A stretch of DNA of 64,000 nt from Beroe forskalii. Lineage: Eukaryota > Ctenophora > Nuda > Beroida > Beroidae. The DNA lies in assembly GCA_011033025.1 (NCBI GenBank), contig WFMF01000120.1:124001-188000 (forward strand), in the 5' to 3' direction. A program made the translations under genes and the position numbers. Shown here one piece after another: positions 46,693 through 55,929 of the stretch (the first letter of the stretch is position 1; every line of letters starts with the position of its first letter). Under the pieces are notes generated by a model. That model made no database searches and had not been told where the DNA came from. It saw only the letters and a program-made list of their open reading frames with translations.

Positions 46693-47413
46693 TTATCGTT
46701 TGATAACGATTTTGTAAATACCATGAATCATCATTGAAATGTTTGCAATAATCATAATGGAAATGGAATTTAAAACTTTTTACTCAGTTATAATCAAGCT
46801 AATTTTTTTAATTTATTATCATTGGCAATAACTTAAAGCGAGAATATAGCGATATCGAATAACTGTATCATATAGTAGAAATTAATGTAAAAATGAAAAC
46901 TTGTTTAGAAACGAAAGTTGGACTGAAATTTTAATTTAAATAGGACAGCATTTGTCATGGCAATGTTGTTGTAAATGTACTTGTAAGATTTACATCTTAG
47001 GGTTAGATTTCAAATAATGATGTATCAGTTTATTTATTTTTGACGATTGATATCATTTAATCAATATTCAATGAAAATGAATATTCATTGTATTTAATTG
47101 GACGATTTTGGTATTTTGATTTTGGTATTTGAATTTAAGAACCGTGTTAACTACAAGATTGAATTTATTGACCATTTAATTTTAATAACATTATCGGTAA
47201 ACCGGCTCTTTTACTTTCTTAATCAATAATATTCCGAGGGACAATGTAGACCATATATTATTAAAATTTTGGTTGTCGAGCTTCGAGTTCGAATCTTTAT
47301 CTTATCTCATTCAGAAGCTGAATGACATATCATATTTTAAACATACAGCTACATGCCCATTCGCCTGTATGGTGTCCGAGAGTGGACACAAAAAAAATCT
47401 GCACCTCGAAAAA
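46693..47413. other. AT-rich intergenic sequence up to the gap
   Basis: No gene or repeat was recognised. Confidence 0.4.
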
Positions 47414-47513
47414 NNNNNNNNNNNNNNNNNNNNNNNNNNNNNNNNNNNNNNNNNNNNNNNNNNNNNNNNNNNNNNNNNNNNNNNNNNNNNNNNNNNNNNN
47501 NNNNNNNNNNNNN
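47414..47513. other. Assembly gap (100 N)
   Basis: Exactly 100 unknown bases, a conventional placeholder; the true distance is unknown. Open frames that run across it are meaningless. Confidence 1.
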
Positions 47514-48135
47514 ATTTATAGCTGAGAATGAGATCTTTCCAATGATGTAACATTTGACAAAAGTTTTTTCAATAAATTTCACTCAATTTGCCCTACCATA
47601 CAATTTTTTGCAATATTGGTGCGCGCGCGTCGTATCGTAGCGCAATACGTTAACTTATAATAATGACGTAGTACGCGCTCGACCAATCAGATTGTGCAGC
47701 ACTTTCTGCTGCAAAATCTGGCCAGTTTCCCCCTACCCCGGGCGAGGTTGCAAAGTGACGTCCAAATGTGGAACGTTGCGCCGCGCGCGAGGGTAGGGTA
47801 ACATCCTACGAAATTGTAGGAGAATGAAATATATATAGCGCCCGCATAACGTGGAATATTTATAAAATTCAAAAATTGATTCAATGATGTTATAGTATTG
47901 CGATGTCACACTTGATAGAAGAAGCGTTTTATCACGGAAAATTATTTCAGATAAATATTTAATCTATTCAATACTTCAATACCATCTGTTGCTCTTAATT
48001 CCCGCAGGTGTACGCCCGCGATTGTATCTTGATTTGTAAGGTCACTTTTATGCTTTATCGTCAACTCACTATGTCAGTAAGACTGACAACGGTCAAATGA
48101 CAGCGTACGTTCTAGTAATACCAGCCCCGGGGAAC
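47514..48135. other. Intergenic sequence, no gene recognised
   Basis: A CG-rich patch (47620-47790) with CTACCCCGGGCGAGG and GCGCGAGGGTAGGG, roughly inverted, may be a remnant hairpin element. Confidence 0.35.
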
Positions 48136-48210
48136 AGGAAATTAAGCGCCTGCATACGGGAACAATCAACAACGCACAAGAAATGCTCCAGCAGGCGCAA
48201 TTCTTGTTAA
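48136..48210. repeat. Conserved hairpin repeat (copy 2)
   Basis: GGAAATTAAGCGCCTGCATA with CGGGAACAAT, then GCAGGCGCAATTCTTGTTA, matching 36255-36332. The loop differs, but the stem and ends are conserved. Confidence 0.7.
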
Positions 48211-48466
48211 TTGTTTGGAATGACCATAATCAGGAAACACCATTATTAAGAATTTAAGAAAATAAACAATTATAAATACTTCATCATCATGAAAAACCAG
48301 TCAAGTTTTATCAATATCTTTTGTCGGTTACTGTTTGAATTGTTTTCGATGTTTAATAATAGTAGTTCAAATTTTACTCTCAGTCAACCATTCTAAATCT
48401 TGATTTCTATAATATAAATTTATCTTCGAAATTGTATCTTAATTAATCAGAAATCAAATTATCACG

Positions 48467-48532
48467 GGCTATGATATTATAGTTCCCTTTTTAGTTTAAT
48501 TAAAAAGGGAACCTATAATATCATAGCCCATA
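48467..48532. repeat. Strong hairpin, arms about 29 bp
   Basis: GGGCTATGATATTATAG and TTCCCTTTTT are inverted after the short spacer AGTTTAATT, with one mismatch. Confidence 0.9.
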
Positions 48533-48689
48533 ATTATATTCTACCCAATATTGGCAACTACTCAGTCTATGCCACGGCACCATAATGCACCATTTTCTCT
48601 CCTCTTTAAAGTTTAAGGAAAGTCCTAAATTATAAATCAGTTGTAGAGGCAGAAAAGGAACAATTCAGGAGCCAACTTCAACTATTTTT

Positions 48690-48948
48690 AAGAACTATTC
48701 CAAAAACCAAAATGGATTTGGTTGTGTTGGGCGCGGCGTTTTTTGTTGAAAACCAATGATATGAGAAAAATGCGACGGTTTAAACAGCTGCAACTTCACT
48801 TGAAGAGCCCAGTTTTGTTTTAAGGCAACAGAAGGCAATTCGGAGTGACGTTGCGGCCGTTTAAACCGTCGCATTTTTCTCATATCATTGGTTTTCAACA
48901 AAAAACGCCGCGCCCAACACAACCAAATCCATTTTGGTTTTTGGAAAA
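48690..48948. mobile_element. Foldback element, TTCCAAAAACCAAAATGGAT ends (copy 1)
   Basis: Arms of about 95 bp including GATTTGGTTGTG, GGGCGCGGCGTTTTTTGTTG and CGACGGTTTAAAC are inverted around a spacer of about 70 bp. A second, diverged copy follows at 49622-49908. Confidence 0.9.
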
Positions 48949-50530
48949 AATATCACCCCTTTTCAGTGCTAAGTTTTCAGCGCTAAAACTCAAATAAATG
49001 CTGAGTATAGCTTTACAAATGCGTAGAAAGCGGCTGTTGCAAAGTAGGTGAATTTTTGATTACCGCATACCACTGATGACGTCATAAATACGTCATAATA
49101 TTGTAGCAACCACATGAGACCTATTCATTAGCACACTTGGGACTATGACCGACAACATATTAAAAGATGAAGTTCTGAAATGTTTCCGTTCTCTTAAAAT
49201 CATCCTTACCGTTTTTGCTATTTTTTGCGATTTTTTCGTGTCAAGGTGTTTCAAACAAGCGCAAATATCTCAATGATCTCGAGAAGCCTAGAAATTTTTG
49301 ACCACATTTTTGGAAAGTACATTAAATTTCCTTTCTGCACTAGGAGGAGCATTTTTTCCTATCTCAAAAGCTTCATACCGAAAAAACGCACTGAAAAACG
49401 TTCATTTTTCGGAAATTCAAATTTGAAATACATGACTTTGTGACGTCATAATGACGTCATAAACATGACGTAAGACACTTTTCAAGGGTATTATTCGTAA
49501 GTTCTATCTTTCTTCTTTCCAACGCTGGGTCGATGAGCCATGTATCTTGTATGGTTCTCGAGATATGGCTCTTTAAAGTGGGTACACTTTTAACCTAAAA
49601 ATGTTCTCTATTGGTATGTATATACATTTTTCCAAAAACCAAAAAGGATTTGGTTGTGGTGGCCCGCGGCGGTTTTAAGGCGTTCTTTACTTTAAAACCC
49701 ATGATATGGAATAGAACGCGACGGTTAAAACTGCTGCAACGTCACTTCAAAATGTACAGCTTTCACGAAACTATTATGCTTCGAAAAAGTGCCGTTGCGG
49801 CAGTTTTAACCGTCGCGTTCTATTCCATATCATGGGTTTTAAAGTAAAGAACGCCTTAAAACCGCCGCGGGCCACCACAACCAAATCCTTTTTGGTTTTT
49901 GGAAAAAAATATCATCCTTTTGCTGTGCTCAGATATTGCAATTTGGCGTCAAATCGCGCGTACAAAATTTGCGTTACCTAGCATTACTGATGACGTCACA
50001 ATTACGTCATAAAATTATATTAACTATCTGAGACCCATTCATTAGCACAGTTGGGACTATGACCGACAACATATCCAAAGATGAAGTTCTGGGATGGTCC
50101 CGTTCTCTCTAACTCATCCTTACCGTTTTTGCTATTTTTTGCGATTTTTTCGTGTCAAAGTGTTTCAAACAATTGCAAATATCTCAATGATGCCGGAGGG
50201 CCCGGAACTTTTCGACCCCATTTTTGGAAAGTGCATTAAATTTCCTTTCTGCATTATCATAAGCATTTTCACCTATCTCAAAAGCTTCATGCCGAAAAAT
50301 TGCGCTGAAAAACGCCGATTTTCGGGAAATCAAAATATGAAATTCACGACTTTGTGACGTCATAATGACGTCATCAACATGACGTAAGATGCTTTTCGAG
50401 GGCACTTTTCGCAAGTACTATCTTTCTACTTTCCAACGCTGGGTCGATGAACTCTGTATCTTTTACGGTTCTCGAGATATGGCTTTTTAAAGAGGGTACA
50501 CTTTTCGCCTAAAAATGTTCTCTATTGGTA
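48700..50530. repeat. 914 bp tandem duplication (two units)
   Basis: Each unit is a foldback element plus about 650 bp. GACTATGACCGACAACATAT is at 49141 and 50055; CTATCTCAAAAGCTTCAT, TGTGACGTCATAATGACGTC and GTTCTCTATTGGTATGT also recur in order. The units differ by many substitutions, so this is not a recent copy. No convincing protein is encoded. Confidence 0.85.
49622..49908. mobile_element. Foldback element (copy 2)
   Basis: Arms of about 110 bp (TTTTCCAAAAACCAAAAAGG, GTGGTGGCCCGCGGCGGTTT, GAACGCGACGGTTAAAACTG) are inverted around about 60 bp. Arms within each copy are more alike than arms between copies. Confidence 0.9.
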
Positions 50531-50742
50531 TGTTATTGTCGTAACCCTTTTTAACAAGAACAGCCTCAATTTCGGCGATTTCAAGTAGTAATAACTCAGC
50601 CATTTTTAATGAATTGATCTCAAATTTGGAACTCCGAGCGCGCGCACAGCAAAGGCGCGAAAACTCAATTTTCAATCGATTTGATCGTCGGAAGGTTCCG
50701 TAAAAATTTTGAAATTTGGCGAATCCACAAAAACATATATAT

Positions 50743-51203
50743 GGGGGCTGGCAAGCGCAGCGCGATGCGTACGCATCGCGTGTACGATTTCAGTGCGAAT
50801 AAGTTGTCATAACTTGGGCATCTTTTATCCAATCGATCTGAAATTTTGACAGTTGCACCTTTGACCCTCAAACATGCGACGTATCGATTTTGGTGGAAAT
50901 CCAATAACGGAAAACTGCCCAAATTTCTTCGTGAAATGTGGGGAAATACATGTGATTTCTCTTGTTAGAATCGCCGTCCAATGCTCGCCCTCGGACCCTT
51001 CGGGTCCTCGGGCTCGCGCTCGGGCCTTCGGCCCTCGCACTGTTAGGTCCGCCGTCCAATGCTCGCCCTCGGACCCTTCGGGTCCTCGGGCTCGCGGCTC
51101 GGGCCTTCGGCCCTCGCACTGTTAGGACCGCCGTCCAATGCTCGCCCTCGGGCCCTTCGGGCCCTCGGGCTCGCAAACCGCCGCGGGGGGCTTGCCAGCC
51201 CCC
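50743..51203. mobile_element. GC-rich element, GGGGGCTGGCAAGC ends, with 78 bp array
   Basis: GGGGGCTGGCAAGC at 50743 is inverted at 51190-51203. Inside, three units start CCGTCCAATGCTCGCCCTCG at 50974, 51052 and 51131. Each contains hairpins such as CCGAGGACC-type CCCTTCGGG and GGGCCTTCGGCCC. Long open frames across it on both strands come from the repeat and are not genes. Confidence 0.85.
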
Positions 51204-51615
51204 TGATTCTCATTCTCAAAAAACTGTTGTTTTATTTGTGTTTAAAAGTACAGCTGAGTGAATAAGATATCGCCATTCGCCACACAATTCCGATAAAGTA
51301 GTGTATGATGAAGAAATATGTTATAGATATGGTAAATACTAAATATCATAATTGTGAAATTGTAACTGATCGAAGTTGTACAAAGCAAAATATAAAAATA
51401 AAATTTTCCAGTTCGCTCTTTGACAACGGTTCCAGAGCAAGTCCTAAAACCGAGGAAAGCTCTGGGAATTTCAGTTGAATAAATCGAGTTTTTCATACGA
51501 AATTGACTTCAAATAATCATGCACGGTCTCTTACATTGCCATGGAAGAGGCCAGTTATTGAAGAAGCCATAAAAATCAACATGCCTCAAATTTCAAATTC
51601 GAATCTTAATTTTGT

Positions 51616-52018
51616 TAGGGGCTGTCCATGAAGGGCGTCCACATTGAGGGGGGAGGGGGTCTAGCCAATGCGGAAATATATTTCCGCATTGGTCAGACCC
51701 CCTCCTTTATCCACATATATGTGGATAAAGGAGGGGGGATGTTTTGCCGAATGTGGACGTCTGCATTTCATGAAAATTTCGTTAGATTTAACAGGTATTT
51801 TACCAGAAAATCTACATTTTTAGAACTCGACGTTGACTGAGCCAACTCTACAAAAGTTTAATAGACATTGAGTCAAATAATCGAGTTGATTTTGTCGAGC
51901 TACCTAATTACGAAAACGTACGCAAAATATTTCACTCAAAAGGTTTCAAGAAAAATGTGGACGTCCGGGGGTCTAAAATAGCGAAAATTTTGTGTAAGTC
52001 CTTCTTGACAGCCCCTTA
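51616..52018. mobile_element. 400 bp MITE with nested hairpins
   Basis: TTAGGGGCTGTCCATGAAGG at the left and CTTCTTGACAGCCCCTTA at the right are imperfect terminal repeats. Inside are the hairpins CCAATGCGGAAATATATTTC/CGCATTGG and CCTTTATCCACATATATGTG/GATAAAGG. Confidence 0.8.
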
Positions 52019-52194
52019 CAAATTATAAACTTTCATAGTATGAACGAATCATATAATAATGCTTTTCATATCTTGTCTTGCCCTATGAAACTATTTAATT
52101 TTCTTGTACAGTAACATGTTGAGCATAGGCGCATCAAAATAACCAGAAATTAAGGAATGTGTGATGGTAAATTCAGTTGGTTCAGTAACAGACC

Positions 52195-53386
52195 GTGTTT
52201 CACAATCTAGAGTACTGGTTTGAGTTATTCTTATACTCTGAAGTCAAACATTCGTCGTTTATCAGAGTTAGCAGAATGCTCTTTTCCGCTACGACGCAGC
52301 GATCGGTGTCTTTTCCGTGGTTCCTTGATCCGACGGTGCCACGTTCAAGTTCGTCTTTGTCAGGGTCGAGCCCACGATCAGCGTTCCCCTCGTCTTCAGC
52401 CGGGATAGTGACGTATTTACTGAGGATAGGGACGTATTTACTGAGGATAGTGACGTATTTACTGAGGATAGTGACGTATTTACTGAGGATAAGGACGTAT
52501 TTACTGAGGATAGTGACGTATTTACTGAGGATAAGGACGTATTTACTGAGGATAGGGACGTATTTACTGAGGATAGTGACGTATTTACTGAGGATAGTGA
52601 CGTATTTATTGAGGATAGTGACGTATTTACTGAGGAAAGTGACGTATTTACTGAGGATAGTGACGTATTTCCTGAGGATAGTGACGTATTTCCTGAGGAT
52701 AGTGACGTATTTCCTGAGGATAGTGACGTATTTACTGAAGATAGTGACGTATTTACTGAGGATAGTGACGTATTTACTGAGGATAGTGACGTTTTTACTG
52801 AGGATAGTGACGTATTTACATTTTACTGAGGATAGTGACGTTTTTACTAAGGATAGTGACGTATTGACTGAGGATAGTGACGTATTTACTGAGGATAGTG
52901 ACGTATTTACTGAGGAGAGTGACGTATTTACTGAGGATAGTGACGTATTTACTGAGGATAGTGACGTATTTACTGAGGATAGTGACGTATTTACTGAGGA
53001 TAGTGACGTATTTACTGAGGAATGAGGATAGTGGCGTAGTGATGATAATGAAGCATTCAATGAAGTATCTCGAAAAAATGAGATTCTTCCAAAAAATCCA
53101 AAACTGTAGATACCCCTTCAAATCCCAAATATTTGCATTACATGCCGCAGCTGAACACAGCTCTGATCCAGCTTCCAGTGTGTTTAAAACTCGAAGAAGC
53201 TCAAAATCTCCATTAGCAGTCTCAGCTCTTTGCATAGAAATAGAAGAGTATTCTACGAGAACTAAGATGACATCATCCAAACAAAACAGTAAAACACCAA
53301 GTCACCAAAAACCGCGGCCAAATATTGGCAGACACAGACCTATTACTCTATTAATGGAGTCTAAACCTTTTCATGCAAAACAGTAG
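52195..53386 (+). other. Overlapping open frames around the 21 bp array, coding status unresolved
   Basis: The plus frame 52195-53025, plus frame 52877-53386 and minus frame 53060-52200 are all long because a 21 bp unit without stops stays open in several frames. The most protein-like flanks are on the plus strand after the array (KYLEKMRFFQKIQN, SSVFKTRRSSKSPLAVSALC) and, in another plus frame, acidic DSDVFTED repeats. No family was recognised and no frame is clearly preferred. Confidence 0.2.
52406..53024. repeat. 21 bp minisatellite, about 29 units (AGTGACGTATTTACTGAGGAT)
   Basis: Nearly perfect tandem units GTGACGTATTTACTGAGGAT(A), with single-base variants (GGGACG, AAGGACG, CCTGAGG) and one irregular unit near 52815-52830 that shifts the frame. 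Every unit contains TGACGTA or GGACGTA. Confidence 0.95.
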
Positions 53387-53399
53387 AACAAACAAATAA

Positions 53400-54770
53400 C
53401 ATGCTTTCAGCTCTATTAAATTAGTAGACAGACGTGTTAATTCTAAAATAAACGGTTTAATGTCATGCATTCATATTATCAACAAGGTGCCTTTATGTCT
53501 ATTAATAACTCATTCGTTGTCATCAGTTTGGTAGTTTTAGTTATTGGGTAAAAATACTCGAATGGCATGCTGTTTTTCGATAAATATGAAAAAATGAGCA
53601 CTGAGTGGTCATATCTAAATGACAAAATCTTCGTGAACCTGAATGACAAGAAGAAATGACCGACATCCAGAGAAAGTGAGGTCTTGCGAAAACTCGAGGG
53701 GTTTACTGACAAAATATAAGCCCCGATTCGGGTGAATTGACAATAGTCAAAAATAGAAGTTACATCTTCAATCAAAATTTAACGACAAAAACTATTTGTC
53801 TTGTCAAGTGATTGTAAAACAATTGGAAAATTAGAATCAGCTCCGGAATATTATTGATTTATTCAATCAAAATTGATTATTAGACTTGGCAGCTGCACCT
53901 TGAATACAGCAAAATTTATTCAATAGTTACGAATCACAGTGATTGTCAAGACAACATATAGTACAATATGGAGTACAAGTACATGCGATAAGAATGTATA
54001 ATTCATGACGTATCAAACAGCGCATATATTTGTAGCGACAGCAATACAAACTTTGTCTTGATCCGTTTTAAGCGGACTGTAGAAGCCCTGCTACTGACTG
54101 TTAACCGCCTCGCTGAAAGGGGAAGGTGGGGATGTTTGTTCTGTCTGGTGGGGGGCTTTATGGTTCTGTAGTGCTCTTGCTGGTTTCACACTTCATAAAC
54201 ACACTTTGATATCAATTCCTTCAACCAGTTGTACTCAGCAGCACATGCACACACGTTCACACACGTTGAACTCGGGAGAGGTATCAATGATTGTCTTCAT
54301 TTTCGTTAATTCTCACTGTCCTACCTCTGGGCAAACACACTCACACATACGCTGCTACATTAGGTACAGGCAGTTGCTTTTCTCAAAGCTCTCATAAAAT
54401 CATACGATATAATCATACGGTATTACCATCTATTCTGGGCCTCGCATCAACTTATCAATTGCACACAATGCACCTCACAGTCATGAAACAATGAAACAAA
54501 ATTCATCTTGGAGCCAAGTTTCTTACACTGAAGAAGTAACGTCCTTCACGCTAAAACGCTGTCTCACTAAAAATATAAAAATGTGATCGTGATACCGGAT
54601 ACGGTTTTTTGAATGATGTTTCTTAATTATAAGCTTCTGTTCATTCAATGTGTTTGAGTAGAAAAGCTGGTACAAAATGTTACTTATTGGAAGTACTTAT
54701 TAATTTGAGTTCAAAAACAAATCAAAATCATCATGAAAGATAGCATAATAGCGATGACAGTTCGAACTGA
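53400..54770. other. AT-rich sequence, no gene recognised
   Basis: No exon of the downstream GPCR tail could be identified here. Open frames are short and without recognisable features. Confidence 0.35.
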
Positions 54771-54779
54771 CACTGACAG

Positions 54780-54842
54780 TTGCGCGTCTTTTGTGTGCGC
54801 GTCTTAAGCCGCGCCCACAAAAGACACGCAACTGTCACTCAG
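54780..54842. repeat. Palindrome ACAGTTGCGCGTCTTTTGTG
   Basis: ACAGTTGCGCGTCTTTTGTG is inverted as CACAAAAGACACGCAACTGT around GCGCGTCTTAAGCCGCGCC, with one mismatch. Confidence 0.85.
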
Positions 54843-54845
54843 TCA

Positions 54846-54925
54846 GTTAGAACTGTGCAGTTAGAACTGTGCAGTTAGAACTGTGCAGTTAGAACTGTGC
54901 AATTTGAACTGTGCAGTTTGAACTG
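54846..54925. repeat. 15 bp tandem repeat (AGAACTGTGCAGTT)
   Basis: About six copies of CAGTTAGAACTGTG. The unit is itself near-palindromic (AACTG...CAGTT). Confidence 0.9.
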
Positions 54926-55802
54926 CCATAGTGAACATAAAAATAATAGGTAGAATACAAGACTAAACCAAAACTTAAAGAATAGCATGAATTGAAGCAA
55001 GAGATTTTGGCAGCCTTATTAAGAAAGTTACATTGGCAAGGTATGACTTACTACATGGGTTTTGCATTACTTCGTTGAGTCAGAGCAATAACTAGAGAGA
55101 AATAACTTAGATTTGATAAATTAATTGGTGTCGAGAATTATCCGACTCTAGACTTTGTTTATTAAACCCAGAAGGGCAGAGTATCTATCAAGTGATAACT
55201 GATAGCATTGACACGAAATAATCAGAAGGTACGGAAATTAAGAAATCTGTCACCCCGGTCACCTGACAGACTTTTGCCGATTTCTTACTGAAGGAAAGTT
55301 AACGGGTTTTTAGAGTAAAATTTAAAAAGATTAGTGGTAGCGTTCACGGCTCACGGTCAGACCTACATTATCCGTTGGCGTCAACACTCAAAGAATTTTT
55401 GGACAAGTCAATGTCACATTTACTCACGATAACACAAAACATACAGAATTTCTCCGGCTTGAAATATATCCTTGTGTTTAAACACACCACATAAGATAGA
55501 CCATGTTCAATCATTTTCTTGGCTGAAATCTTGTAGTCTTAGGATTAAAGGATTTATGAATAAAATAACGGATTTTCTTGGACAATTTCAAGTCATTAAT
55601 ATCGAGACACACATTTGAAAAAAATCATGGAATAAAAATTTAAGGGGATACAATTCAGAAAAACTCTCGGATCTTGATCCACTTGATTTGCTGATTACGT
55701 TTCTCGTTGTTTTTACTGCTTAACTAAGGATGTACTATCCAATAAACCAGCTTTAATTTCATGATTTATTCCAATGTGTGGAATAGTTTAATACAAACTT
55801 AC

Positions 55803-55929
55803 CAGAGGATGCAAAGGATTGCTTTTTAGCTGAGAAGAATGTTCTGATGCTAGCCATCCGAATAGGGTACAGCCAAGGATTCAGCATGGGTCCGATGAAT
55901 ATCAAAACCTTGGCTATCAGATGGTACTT
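55803..55929 (-). CDS. GPCR exon 5: TM7 and helix 8
   Basis: Acceptor TCTTTTCAG, donor G/GTAAGT. It encodes KYHLIAKVLIFIGPMLNPWL and YPIRMASIRTFFSAKK. Confidence 0.85.

Noticed and set aside
47273-47582. Open frames crossing 47414-47513
   Set aside because: They run through 100 N bases and have no meaning.
50825-51265. Arg/Pro/Gly-rich open frames on both strands
   Set aside because: Produced by the 78 bp GC-rich tandem array; no frame is preferred.
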